From Acidovorax delafieldii (lineage in GTDB: Bacteria > Pseudomonadota > Gammaproteobacteria > Burkholderiales > Burkholderiaceae_C): a stretch of 64,000 nucleotides of DNA. The notes under the pieces were generated by a model. That model saw nothing but the letters and a program-made list of their open reading frames with translations, did not search any database and was not told the DNA's origin. The DNA lies in contig NZ_VJWE01000013.1 in NCBI RefSeq assembly GCF_007993815.1, positions 248,001 through 312,000 of the forward strand. The letters run 5' to 3'. Shown piece after piece: positions 54,851-63,717 of the stretch. The translations under genes and the position numbers were made by a program. Each line of letters starts with the position of its first letter. The first letter of the stretch is position 1.

Positions 54851-57241
54851 ATGCCCCCTCACCCCACCCCCCTCCCCCTGCGCGGACAGCTGCTGGTCCG
54901 GCTGGTCGCTGGGATTTGCGGCGCCGGGGGCATGGGGCTGCTGACCTGGGCCCTGGCCCGCCAGAGCATGGACCCCGCCATGCGCCTGGCCAGCGTGGGT
55001 GCCGGGCTGGGGCTGGTGGCCAGCGCCGTGTTGTGCTGGTGGCTCAGCCTGCGGCTGGTGGCCCTGCATGCCACCGCCAGGGCCGCCCAGGATGCTGCGC
55101 AGCGGGCCACCAACCAGCTGTGCGCCACGCTGGACATCCTGCCCGACGGGCTGGCCATCTACGACGCTGACGACCGCTTGGTGCTGTGCAATCCCCGGTA
55201 CCGGGAAGTCAGCCCCGGCACCACCATGGCCGTCGATTACGGCACCCGCTTTGAAGACGTGCTGCGCCGCGCTGCCGAATCCGGCCACATCGTGGCTGCG
55301 CGGCAGGACACCAATGCCTGGCTGGCCGACCGCATGGCCCGCCATCGCTCGCCCGGCCAGCCCGAGGTGCAGGAGGTCGAGGGCGACCGCTGGATGCTCA
55401 TCACCGAGCGACTGCAAGAGGGGGGCGGCATGGTGGTGCTGCGCGCCGACATCACGGACGCAGTGCACAAGGAACGCGCACTCAAGCAGGCCCTGCACGA
55501 CGCCGAACGTGCCGAACGCAGCCTGCGCGAGGCCGTCAATGCCATGCCCGCCGGGCTGGACATCTATGACGAGCAAGACCGGCTGGTGCTGTGCAATGAC
55601 CAGATGGCGCGCCTGCGTCCGCACCTGCCCGTGGCGGAGTCCCTGGGCAAGACGTATGAGGAACTGCTGCGCGAGGGCCTGCGCTACGGCATCCCCGAGG
55701 AGGCCAAAAACCAGGAAGAGCTCTGGCTGGCGCATGAGCTGGCCATCCGGGGCCATCGGCCCGGCCCCGAAGTGCGCCACTACCCCAACGGCACGTGGAT
55801 GCACATGCACGAATGCCGCACCCCGTCCGGCATGACGGTGTGCGTGCGCCTGGACATCAGCGACCTGATCGAACAGCGCCAGAAGGTCGAGACCGCCCGA
55901 CAGGAAAGCCAGCGCATGCGCCAGCTGCTAGAGCGCGCGGTGGAGGCCCTGCCCGTGGGCATCGAGATCTTCGACGAGCAGGACCGGCTGGTGCTCTACA
56001 ACCAGCAGCTGTCCCGCATGTATCCGTACATCAACTATGCGGACCACCTGGGCAAGGGTTTTGTGGACATCCTGCGTTATTCGGTCTCGCGCGGCCTGAT
56101 CCCTTCGGCCAAGGGGCGCGAGGAGGCATGGATCTCAGAGCGCCTGTCAGAGCACGGCAGCAGCACATCCACCCTGGTGCAGCGTCTGAGCGATGCCCGC
56201 TGGATCAACATCTACGAAACCCGCACCCCGGAGAACTACGTCGTGGCCGTGCGGCTGGACATCACCAACCTCATCGAGCAGCGCCAGGCCCTGGAGGCCG
56301 CGCAGCAAGCGGCGCAGCAGGCCCGCCAGCTGCTGCAAGACGCCGTGGAGTCCCTGCCAGAAGGCTTTGCCCTGTTCGATGCAGAAGACAAGCTGGTGGT
56401 GTGCAACGCCCAGTACCGGCGCCTGTACCCCATCTCGGCCCCCATGATCGTGCCCGGCAGCACGTTTGAACAGATCGCGCGCTACGGCGCCGAGCGCGGC
56501 CAGTACCCCGACGCCATTGGCAACGAAGAGGCCTGGCTCGCCCAGCGCATGGCCGACCACCGCGCGGCCAACCATGCCGTGCTGCAGCGCCTGCCCGAGG
56601 GCCGCTGGCTGCAGGCCGACGAGCGGCGCACCCCCCAGGGCGGCATCGCCGGTGTGCGCACCGACGTGACCCAACTGGTGCGCAAGGAGCAGGAACTGGC
56701 CGCCGCCAACGCCAAGCTGGCCCTTCTGTCCACCACCGACGGTGTGACGGGCATTGGCAACCGCCGGCGCTTTGACGAGCGGCTGGCCACCGAATGGATG
56801 CGCTGCGGGCGGCACCAGCTACCGCTGGCCGTGATCCTGATCGATATCGACCACTTCAAGCTCTACAACGACCACTACGGCCATCTGGCCGGTGACGAAT
56901 GTCTGCGCCGAGTGGCGCAGCTACTGCAGGGCACCATCCGCCGGGCCGACGAGGTGGCCGCACGCTACGGCGGCGAGGAGTTTGTGCTGCTGCTGCCCGA
57001 TGTGCCCCTGCCCGAGGCAGTGACGGTGGCAGAGCGCTGCATGGCCAGCCTGCGCGAGGCGGCCCTGGCCCACCCCCGCTCCCCCACGGCGCCCTACATC
57101 ACGCTCAGCATGGGCATTGCCAGCCTGGTGCCACGCCCCGGCACCAGTTCTGACACACTTGTGCACGCGGCCGATGCGGCTCTGTACCGCGCCAAGTACG
57201 GCGGCCGCAACCGCTTCGAGGTCTTCACGCCTGCGCAGTGA
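54851..57241 (+). CDS. Diguanylate cyclase with four tandem PAS domains
   Basis: 796 residues. Two membrane segments (about 15-37 and 46-70) are followed by four PAS domains whose marker prolines (LPDG, MPAG, LPVG, LPEG) fall at residues 98, 233, 368 and 503, an exact 135-residue period. Each repeat ends in a DIT/DVT segment and a coiled linker (ALKQALHDAERAER, KVETARQESQRMRQ, ALEAAQQAAQQARQ). The GGDEF domain has LIDIDHFKLYNDHYGHLAGD and the active motif RYGGEEF; the expected I-site position reads RADE, so product inhibition may be lost. It should make cyclic di-GMP. A short GC stem with five T residues near 57286-57303 may terminate the transcript. Confidence 0.93.
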   Translation: MPPHPTPLPLRGQLLVRLVAGICGAGGMGLLTWALARQSMDPAMRLASVGAGLGLVASAVLCWWLSLRLVALHATARAAQDAAQRATNQLCATLDILPDGLAIYDADDRLVLCNPRYREVSPGTTMAVDYGTRFEDVLRRAAESGHIVAARQDTNAWLADRMARHRSPGQPEVQEVEGDRWMLITERLQEGGGMVVLRADITDAVHKERALKQALHDAERAERSLREAVNAMPAGLDIYDEQDRLVLCNDQMARLRPHLPVAESLGKTYEELLREGLRYGIPEEAKNQEELWLAHELAIRGHRPGPEVRHYPNGTWMHMHECRTPSGMTVCVRLDISDLIEQRQKVETARQESQRMRQLLERAVEALPVGIEIFDEQDRLVLYNQQLSRMYPYINYADHLGKGFVDILRYSVSRGLIPSAKGREEAWISERLSEHGSSTSTLVQRLSDARWINIYETRTPENYVVAVRLDITNLIEQRQALEAAQQAAQQARQLLQDAVESLPEGFALFDAEDKLVVCNAQYRRLYPISAPMIVPGSTFEQIARYGAERGQYPDAIGNEEAWLAQRMADHRAANHAVLQRLPEGRWLQADERRTPQGGIAGVRTDVTQLVRKEQELAAANAKLALLSTTDGVTGIGNRRRFDERLATEWMRCGRHQLPLAVILIDIDHFKLYNDHYGHLAGDECLRRVAQLLQGTIRRADEVAARYGGEEFVLLLPDVPLPEAVTVAERCMASLREAALAHPRSPTAPYITLSMGIASLVPRPGTSSDTLVHAADAALYRAKYGGRNRFEVFTPAQ

Positions 57242-57335
57242 CGGTGTTGCCCTGCGGGGGTGGCGACGGCCTGAGCAGGTCCGCGCCGGGCCTTCCGGTT
57301 TTTGCACGCTTCACCTTCTTTGCAGGACGACGCTG

Positions 57336-58226
57336 ATGAACATTTTGCTCACCGGCTCCACCGGTTTTGTGGGCCGCACCGTGGCTGCCGCACTCACCCG
57401 TGCAGGACACCAGGTGCACGGCGGCGTATCACCCCGGCACCGGTCACCCGGCGCCTTGCAGGTGCCCATGGACTTTGCGCGCGACACCTCGGCCCAGGCC
57501 TGGCTGCCGCGTCTGGCGGGTATCGATGCCGTGGTGAATGCTGTGGGGGTGCTGCGCGACAGCCGTGCGCGCCCCATCGACGCCGTGCACCAGCACACGC
57601 CCGTCGCGCTGTTTGATGCCTGCGCCCAGGTGGGTGTGCGGCGCGTGGTGCATGTCTCGGCCTTGGGCATTGAAGGCAGTGCCACCCGCTATGCCACCAC
57701 CAAACGCGCTGCAGACACGCACCTGCTGGCGTTGGCCCAACAAGGGGCATTGCACCCCGCCATCCTGCGCCCCAGTGTGGTGTTTGGCAAAGGCGGTGAC
57801 AGCAGCGCGCTGTTCATGAACCTGGCGCGCCTGCCGGTGGCGCTGTTCCCCGGCCCCATGCTCACGGCGCGGGTGCAGCCCGTGTCGGTGCACGATCTGG
57901 CCGCCGCCATCGTTGCACTGCTGGGGCCCGCCATCTCCACCCAGGGTATCGTCGAGTGCGCTGGGCCGGAGGCCCTGACCATGGGCGATTTCATTGCCAG
58001 CCTGCGCCAGCAACTGGGCCATGGCAAAGCCCATGTGCTGCGCCTTCCCGACCCGCTCACCCAGCTGAGCGCTCGCCTCGGCGACGCAGTGCCCAGCGTG
58101 CCTTGGTGCACCGAAACCCTCACCATGCTGGGCAGCGACAACGTGGGCAACCCTGCGGTGTTCGAGCAGCTGCTGGGCCGCAAGGCGGTGCACTACAGCC
58201 AGCTGGTGGCGACCTCCTGGCGCTGA
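57336..58226 (+). CDS. NAD(P)-binding epimerase-like protein (atypical SDR, NDUFA9-like)
   Basis: 296 residues from ATG 57336. The Rossmann motif is ILLTGSTGFVGRTVAAALTR, followed by VVNAVGVLRDSR and a YATTKRAAD segment in the position of the YxxxK pair. The C-terminal half (VHDLAAAIVALLG, IVECAGPEALTMGDFI) resembles atypical short-chain dehydrogenases related to complex I subunit NDUFA9, which often bind NADPH without a known reaction. It follows the PAS-GGDEF gene by 94 bases and is convergent with the receptor gene. The reaction is unknown. Confidence 0.82.
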   Translation: MNILLTGSTGFVGRTVAAALTRAGHQVHGGVSPRHRSPGALQVPMDFARDTSAQAWLPRLAGIDAVVNAVGVLRDSRARPIDAVHQHTPVALFDACAQVGVRRVVHVSALGIEGSATRYATTKRAADTHLLALAQQGALHPAILRPSVVFGKGGDSSALFMNLARLPVALFPGPMLTARVQPVSVHDLAAAIVALLGPAISTQGIVECAGPEALTMGDFIASLRQQLGHGKAHVLRLPDPLTQLSARLGDAVPSVPWCTETLTMLGSDNVGNPAVFEQLLGRKAVHYSQLVATSWR

Positions 58227-58247
58227 CGCGTACCGTCTGTGCCCTCG

Positions 58248-59243
58248 TCACTGGGGCACGAAGTCCGACGGATACCGCAGCGAATCCACCAGCAGGTGCG
58301 ACATGCGCATGCCCAGATTGATGCCATGTGGAGGAATGGGCTGGGTGAACCACTTGTCGTACAGGCGGTGCAGCTCCCGCGTCTGAATGAGCCGCCGCAG
58401 CTCCGCATCGACCACTGCCTTGAGCGCAGGGTCGTTGCGCTCGAACGCCACCGCATAGGGCTCGATGGTCATGGGCTTGCCAATCACCTTCAGGTCTTGC
58501 GGGCGGGCATGGCTGGCACGCAGGCCATAGAGCAGCACATCGTCCATCGCAAAGCCGTCCACCCTGCCATCCACCACCCAGCCAAAGCCCTCGGCATGGT
58601 CGCGGGCGGGCTCGATCCGCAGGCGCACTGATTTGTTGGCAGCCTCGCGCGCCAGCGAATCGATGTTGGTGGTGCCCACCGTCGAAGCCACTGTCTTGCC
58701 GTCCAGGTCTTCGATACGCTCGAAGGGGCGCTGGCTTTGCACCACGATGCGTGATGACGCAATGAAGTGCGCAATGGTGAAAGCCACCCGCTGCCTGCGC
58801 GCAGCCGTGTTGGTGGTGGAGCCGCATTCCAGGTCCACATCGCCGCGCTCGATGGCCTCAAAGCGGTTGCCCGACGTGACCTGACGGTAGTCCACCCGCA
58901 GATCGCGCCGCTGCAGATGGCGACCGACGGCCTGTGCGATCTGCAGGCACACGTCCACGCTGTAGCCCACGGGCACCCCATTGGCCACATAGGACATCGG
59001 CAGAGAAGATCCGCGGTGGCCGATGACCACTCTTCCCGTGGCCTGGATGCGCTGCAGCGTCTGGCCCGGAGGCTCCGCTGTGCGCGCCAAGGCGGGGCTT
59101 GGCACTTCCGCCTTCGCAGAGGTCGATAAACCCGCAGCGGTCCCCGTGTTCTGCGCGATGACTCCCGCCGTCGCACACGCAGCGCAGGCAGCAGCCAGCG
59201 CACGCACCATCCCAAACCTCGCGGGGTTCGCTTCACATGTCAT
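58248..59243 (-). CDS. Periplasmic amino-acid-binding protein (GltI-type, second paralogue)
   Basis: 331 residues. The N-terminal ALAAACAACATAGVIAQNTG is a signal region and is longer than usual. The mature fold shows ATGRVVIGHRGSSLPMSYVA, then DVDLECGSTTNTAARRQRVA and ASTVGTTNIDSLAREAANKS and LHRLYDKWFTQPIPPHGINL, all shared with the receptor at 60163. No transporter genes are adjacent. It is the last gene of a leftward group with the racemase and the other receptor, suggesting that the two receptors cover different amino acids. GTGCCC/GGGCAC arms at 58239-58259 surround its stop codon. Confidence 0.9.
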   Translation of the reverse strand: MTCEANPARFGMVRALAAACAACATAGVIAQNTGTAAGLSTSAKAEVPSPALARTAEPPGQTLQRIQATGRVVIGHRGSSLPMSYVANGVPVGYSVDVCLQIAQAVGRHLQRRDLRVDYRQVTSGNRFEAIERGDVDLECGSTTNTAARRQRVAFTIAHFIASSRIVVQSQRPFERIEDLDGKTVASTVGTTNIDSLAREAANKSVRLRIEPARDHAEGFGWVVDGRVDGFAMDDVLLYGLRASHARPQDLKVIGKPMTIEPYAVAFERNDPALKAVVDAELRRLIQTRELHRLYDKWFTQPIPPHGINLGMRMSHLLVDSLRYPSDFVPQ

Positions 59244-59338
59244 GGCTTGCCTCTTCGAAGTTTTCGTGATGCCACCTGGGCAATGGCCTGTGCGCTGGCT
59301 GGCGTACCGGGGCGCAGCGGCACCAGGACTCTACAGCG

Positions 59339-60163
59339 CTATACCGCAGCCCGCGAAGCTGAAGGCCCAGTGGGGGGCAGGGCTTCCATGCCCGTGTTTC
59401 CGTACGCATGCCGCGCCAAGGCAGCCGCCAGCACCATGGACGGGTTGACCAGCGTCAGCCCCTCCAGCCGGGGGTGCTCTGACAGTGCGAGTGGAATTTC
59501 TGTGCAGCCCATGATGAGCGTGGAGACCCCATAGCGCTGCTGCAGCACCAGCGACACGGACTCGAACCTCTGGCGGGCCAGCGCGTAGTTGCCGGCCTTC
59601 ACACCGTCGTAGATACCCTGCATCAGCTCATCGCGCTCACGGGGTTCGGGCACAAAGCAGTCGATGTCGCGGTGCTCCAGTTCGCGCTGGTACAAGCCCG
59701 CCTCGTAGGCACCCTGCGTGGCCAACAGGCCCACGCCATGCACCTTGTGCAGCGCCAGGTCTGCAGCGACCTCTTGCACACCATGCAGCACCATCAACTG
59801 CGGAAAGCGCTGCTGCAGCAGGCCATGCCAGGCATGCGCCGTGTTGCAGGCAATGGCCACCACGCGCGCGCCCAGGGCCGCCAGGCGGCCCGTGGCCTGC
59901 AGCATCGGGTCTGCAGGCTGGTGGGCCCCGGGGCGGGTGTCGTGCAAGGCCGCCGTGCGGTCGGGAATGGGCACCTGCGCCAGCCAATGCTCAGGGTAAG
60001 CCTGGTCGTGCACAGGGATGCCCAGCGCCGCCATGCGGTCAGTGCAGGCCTGCACAAACAGGCGCACAAAGTCGGCACCCGCAGCAGGCCCCATGCCCCC
60101 CAGAATGCCCACCACCTGCGGGGCCGGAGGGCGCGGGGTGGACGGCAACATGCTCACACCCAT
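59339..60163 (-). CDS. Aspartate/glutamate racemase family protein
   Basis: 274 residues from ATG 60163, whose A is the last base of the upstream TGA stop (TGATG). The fold is marked by VVGILGGMGPAAGADFVRLF and by the two catalytic cysteines in VVAIACNTAHAWHGLL and TLIMGCTEIPLALSEHP. Such PLP-independent racemases interconvert L- and D-aspartate or glutamate, or related amino acids. It is coupled to a GltI-type receptor and faces a D-amino-acid dehydrogenase gene on the other strand, so it probably feeds D-amino acid use or L/D conversion during uptake (inference). Confidence 0.9.
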   Translation of the reverse strand: MGVSMLPSTPRPPAPQVVGILGGMGPAAGADFVRLFVQACTDRMAALGIPVHDQAYPEHWLAQVPIPDRTAALHDTRPGAHQPADPMLQATGRLAALGARVVAIACNTAHAWHGLLQQRFPQLMVLHGVQEVAADLALHKVHGVGLLATQGAYEAGLYQRELEHRDIDCFVPEPRERDELMQGIYDGVKAGNYALARQRFESVSLVLQQRYGVSTLIMGCTEIPLALSEHPRLEGLTLVNPSMVLAAALARHAYGNTGMEALPPTGPSASRAAV

Positions 60164-61053
60164 CACAGCGCAGGCTTGTCGCTCTGGGCCACAAGGTTGT
60201 CGCGCAGCTCCTTGCTCATGGGCAGGTTGAGGTTCTGGCCGCGCGGGGGCACTGGCGACATGAACCACTTGGTGTAGAGCTTGTCGAACTCGCCCGACTT
60301 CATCATCCCGCCGATCACGCCGTTGACCAGCGTCTGGAACTGCGGGTCGTCCTTGCGCAGCATGCAGGCATAGGGTTCGACCTGCAGCGAGTCGCCCACC
60401 ACCACCCAGTCGGCGGGGTTGCGCGTGTTGCCCATCAATCCAAACAGCAGGATGTCGTCCATGGCGAAGGCCTCTGCACGGCCGGTGTCCACCAGCAGCA
60501 GCGAGTCCTCGTGGTCCTTGCCCAGCACGATGTCCATGTCCAGGTTGTTGTCGCGGTTGTACTTGCGGATCACCTGCGCGTTGGTGGTGCCCGACGTGCT
60601 GGCCACCTTTTTCTTGGCGAGGTCGGCGTAGTTCTTGACGCCCGAGGCCTTCTTGGTCAGCAGCCGGGTGCCGGTGTAGAAATAGTTGATGGCAAATTGC
60701 ACATCCTTGCCGCGCGCCGTGTTGTTGGTGGTCGATCCGCACTCCAGGTCCACAGTGCCATTGGTCAGCAGCGGAATGCGGTTTTGCGAAGTCACGGCCT
60801 GCAGCTCCACCTTGATGGCAGGGTTGTTCAACCGTTTCTTCACCGCATCGACCACGGCGTTGGAGATGTCCACCGACATGCCCACCGGGTTGCCCGGGCC
60901 TGCCAGATAACTGAAGGGCACCGACGATTCGCGGTAGGCCAGCGTGATCTTGCCGGAGTCGGCAATCTTCTTGAGGGTGTCGGCACTGGCCACGGTACTG
61001 GCCAGCACACCGGCGACCACGAGGACAGCAGCGGTGACAGCGGAGAGCTTCAT
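60163..61053 (-). CDS. Periplasmic amino-acid-binding protein (GltI-type, third paralogue)
   Basis: 296 residues from ATG 61053. Signal peptide KLSAVTAAVLVVAGVLASTV with cleavage after VASA. The mature fold has ADSGKITLAYRESSVPFSYL, GTVDLECGSTTNNTARGKDV, ASTSGTTNAQVIRKYNRDNN and MDDILLFGLMGNTRNP, the glutamate/aspartate receptor pattern. It overlaps the racemase gene by one base. No ABC permease or ATPase gene is near. It is divergent from the D-amino-acid dehydrogenase gene, and the shared 359-base region must carry both promoters. Confidence 0.92.
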   Translation of the reverse strand: MKLSAVTAAVLVVAGVLASTVASADTLKKIADSGKITLAYRESSVPFSYLAGPGNPVGMSVDISNAVVDAVKKRLNNPAIKVELQAVTSQNRIPLLTNGTVDLECGSTTNNTARGKDVQFAINYFYTGTRLLTKKASGVKNYADLAKKKVASTSGTTNAQVIRKYNRDNNLDMDIVLGKDHEDSLLLVDTGRAEAFAMDDILLFGLMGNTRNPADWVVVGDSLQVEPYACMLRKDDPQFQTLVNGVIGGMMKSGEFDKLYTKWFMSPVPPRGQNLNLPMSKELRDNLVAQSDKPAL

Positions 61054-61412
61054 GGGAATCCCTTTGCAAAAAATCAGGTGAACAGACAGTCGGACAGACG
61101 AGAAAGCAAGATGCAGGGGCACTGTAAAAATTTGCGGCCGTCTTGAACAATTCATTTGCACGGGTCCACCATGATGAAAAGTTATGGCTCTGTTTCGGTG
61201 CACCTCCGCGCACCATCGTGGATCGTCCTGCCTTCTTTGCGGCCCTTGCATCGCGGCACCCCCGCCCCTCTCCCGCCGGACCATCCTGAAAACACCAGGT
61301 GCTGACCAGTGCATAACTTCCTGGCATGGCAAGGCACTGCTTTGGCATTGTTCAGCAGGTGCACTGCCGCCTACATTCGTTGTCATCTCCTCCAACCGTT
61401 TCACTTTCTCCG
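61054..61412. other. 359-base divergent intergenic region
   Basis: No convincing gene is seen; short open frames on both strands lack family resemblance and ribosome sites. It should hold promoters for the receptor-racemase genes (left) and the D-amino-acid dehydrogenase (right). A possible minus-strand promoter is TTGTTC (61145-61150) with TTTACA (61123-61128), 16 bases apart. A site for the LysR protein encoded at 62691 may also lie here, but none was identified. Confidence 0.4.
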
Positions 61413-62627
61413 ATGCAGGTATGTGTATTGGGCGCAGGCATCGTCGGCCTGGCCACGGCATATGAACTTCAACAGCGCGGCCTGCAGGTCACCGTCATCG
61501 ACCAGGCGCAGCCCGGCACGGGCGCCAGCGGTGGCAACGGCGCGCAACTGAGCTACAGCTATGTACAACCGCTGGCGGACGCCAGCATCTGGCGACAGCT
61601 GCCCCGGCTGCTGCTCTCGCCCACCTCCCCACTCAAGCTGCGCCTGCAGTGGGATACCCACCAGTGGCGCTGGGGGCTGGAGTTTCTGCGCGCCTGCAAC
61701 CGGCAGACTTCCGAACGCAGCACCGCACAACTGCTGGCCCTGGCCGCCCTGAGCCGCCATCATTTGGAAACCATGCTGCAGGCAGAGTCTCTGGACTGCA
61801 ATTTCTCCAGCACCGGCAAGCTGGTGCTGTACGACACCGCAGCCGGCCTGGCCGCTGCCCAACGCCAGATGGACCTGCAGCGCCAGTGGGGCAGCGAACA
61901 GCAGGCGGTTTCGGCCCAGCGTTGCGTGGAGCTTGAGCCCGCGCTGCTGCACTACCAGCCGCGCATTGCCGGAGCCATCTATACCCCCAGTGAATGCGCT
62001 GCCGACTGCCTCCAGGTCTGTCAAGGCTTGCAGGCCGTACTGGCCGCACGGGGTGTGCGCTTCATGCTGGGCGCCACGGTCCAAGGCTTTGTGCACGAGG
62101 GATCCCGCATTGCTGCGGTGCAGACCAGCGCAGGAGCCATCGAGGCGCAGCAGTTTGTGCTGGCCCTGGGCAGCCGCAGCCACCAGGCGGCGCAGACGCT
62201 GGGGTTGCGCTTGCCGGTATACCCTCTCAAGGGCTACAGCATCACGCTCGATACCACCCCCGCACCATCGGCAGCGCCTCGCGTCAATGTGACCGATGCT
62301 GCACGCAAGGTGGTGTTTGCGCGCATCGGCCAGCGCCTGCGGGTGGCGGGCATGGCCGAACTGGTGGGGCACGATGCACGCATACCTGCCGCGCGCATCC
62401 AGAGCCTGTGCGATGCCACCCGCACCGTTTTCCCGACCTGCCATCAAGGCGGAGAGCTGCATGCCTGGACCGGCATGCGCCCCGCCACGCCCACCGGGCT
62501 GCCGATCGTAGGCCGTTGGGTGGGGGCACCGGACAACTTGCTGCTCAACACAGGCCATGGCTCTTTGGGGTTCACGCTGGCGTTTGGCACGGCGGCGCAG
62601 GTGGCCGAGCTGCTGGCACCCCCCTGA
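61413..62627 (+). CDS. D-amino acid dehydrogenase (DadA-like)
   Basis: 404 residues from ATG 61413, which starts the protein right at the FAD motif CVLGAGIVGLATAYELQQRG as in DadA. VTVIDQAQPGTGASGGNGAQ and LSYSYVQPLA are the conserved flavin loop, and LLLNTGHGSLGFTLAFGTAA near the end is a DadA hallmark. The enzyme deaminates D-amino acids oxidatively and feeds electrons to the respiratory chain. It faces a racemase and two amino-acid receptors across a common promoter region and is convergent with a LysR gene, so together they form a D-amino acid catabolism locus. Confidence 0.92.
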   Translation: MQVCVLGAGIVGLATAYELQQRGLQVTVIDQAQPGTGASGGNGAQLSYSYVQPLADASIWRQLPRLLLSPTSPLKLRLQWDTHQWRWGLEFLRACNRQTSERSTAQLLALAALSRHHLETMLQAESLDCNFSSTGKLVLYDTAAGLAAAQRQMDLQRQWGSEQQAVSAQRCVELEPALLHYQPRIAGAIYTPSECAADCLQVCQGLQAVLAARGVRFMLGATVQGFVHEGSRIAAVQTSAGAIEAQQFVLALGSRSHQAAQTLGLRLPVYPLKGYSITLDTTPAPSAAPRVNVTDAARKVVFARIGQRLRVAGMAELVGHDARIPAARIQSLCDATRTVFPTCHQGGELHAWTGMRPATPTGLPIVGRWVGAPDNLLLNTGHGSLGFTLAFGTAAQVAELLAPP

Positions 62628-62690
62628 CCCTCCCGCACTCCCACGCTCCGCAGCCGCACAAGGCACCACCCGCCTCGGCAGGTGGCGCGT

Positions 62691-63620
62691 TCACTCCGCC
62701 TCGGGCTGCAGGCCCACCGCATCCAGAGTCTCTGCCACCGCCTGGCGCATGCATTGCGTCATGGCACTGGCCAGCAGTGAGCTGGGGCGGTTGACAGTAC
62801 GCAGCGACTTGATGGGCACGGCAATGTGCGGCGCCAGCGCCAGTACATCCACCTTGCTGCGGTCGGCCGATGCCGCCGTGCAGGCGTCCACCAGCGCCAC
62901 CGCGTGACCATGGTGCGCCAGCGCCAGCGCCGCATGGTAGGTCTGCACCGTGAACGCCGTCTGCAGGCCCACGCCCGCCTCGCGGCACGCATGGTTGACC
63001 ACCGTGCCGATGGGGTCGCGTACATCCAGGCGCACCACCGGCGTGTCTGCCAGGTCGGCCAGATGCACCACCCCGGCCGCCACCAGCGCAGCGCCCAGCA
63101 TGCCCTTGGGCGCCACACACACCATGCGCCCATCGGCCAGATGCTCCTGCGTGAGCGCGGGGTGGGCGATGGCGCTGAACACAAAGCCCACATCCGCCTC
63201 CTGCAGCACCAAGGCCGAGACGATCTGGGGCGAGTGCAGCGCGTCGATGGTCACCTGCACATCCGGGTGCTTTTTCCTGAAAAAACGCAACGCACGCGGC
63301 AGCACCTCGTAGCTCAGCGCCAGCACGCTGAGGATGTGCAACTCACCCTCACGCCGGTCGCTCTTGAGGCTGTTGGCCAGGCGCTGCACATCATCGAGCT
63401 GGGTGAACAGGCGCTCGATGTGCGGGTACAGGGTCTGTGCCTCGGTGGTGGGTACCAGCTTGCCCTTGAGCCGGTGGAACAACGGAAAGCCCAGCTGCAA
63501 TTCAGCATGCGCCAGGATGCGGCTGACCGCAGGCTGCGTGACGTTGATGAGGCGGGCCGCCGCGCTCACGCTGCCGGTGAGCATGACGGCGTTGAAGACT
63601 TCTATGTGGCGAAGGCGCAT
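62691..63620 (-). CDS. LysR-family transcriptional regulator
   Basis: 309 residues from ATG 63620; the frame is open further upstream without a proper start. The helix-turn-helix reads MRLRHIEVFNAVMLTGSVSA and NVTQPAVSRILAHAELQLGF, the pattern of OccR/ArgP-like regulators of amino-acid and opine genes. The effector domain follows (ELHILSVLALSYEVLPRALR). It is convergent with dadA and is the likely regulator of the dadA/racemase/receptor locus (inference). Confidence 0.92.
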   Translation of the reverse strand: MRLRHIEVFNAVMLTGSVSAAARLINVTQPAVSRILAHAELQLGFPLFHRLKGKLVPTTEAQTLYPHIERLFTQLDDVQRLANSLKSDRREGELHILSVLALSYEVLPRALRFFRKKHPDVQVTIDALHSPQIVSALVLQEADVGFVFSAIAHPALTQEHLADGRMVCVAPKGMLGAALVAAGVVHLADLADTPVVRLDVRDPIGTVVNHACREAGVGLQTAFTVQTYHAALALAHHGHAVALVDACTAASADRSKVDVLALAPHIAVPIKSLRTVNRPSSLLASAMTQCMRQAVAETLDAVGLQPEAE

Positions 63621-63717
63621 AAGCTGACGATGCAAGGAATGGGCCGCAAGCGCAATCCTTGCATGTACCCATTGCGAAATCGCGCACTCAAACCGCGCGC
63701 CTCGCACGCGCTTGCAG

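Noticed and set aside
59339..61348. Long minus-strand frame that reads through the receptor gene at 60163 in another frame
   Set aside because: Only the part from 60163 downward is the racemase. The upstream part is a frame-shifted reading of the receptor gene, not a fusion.
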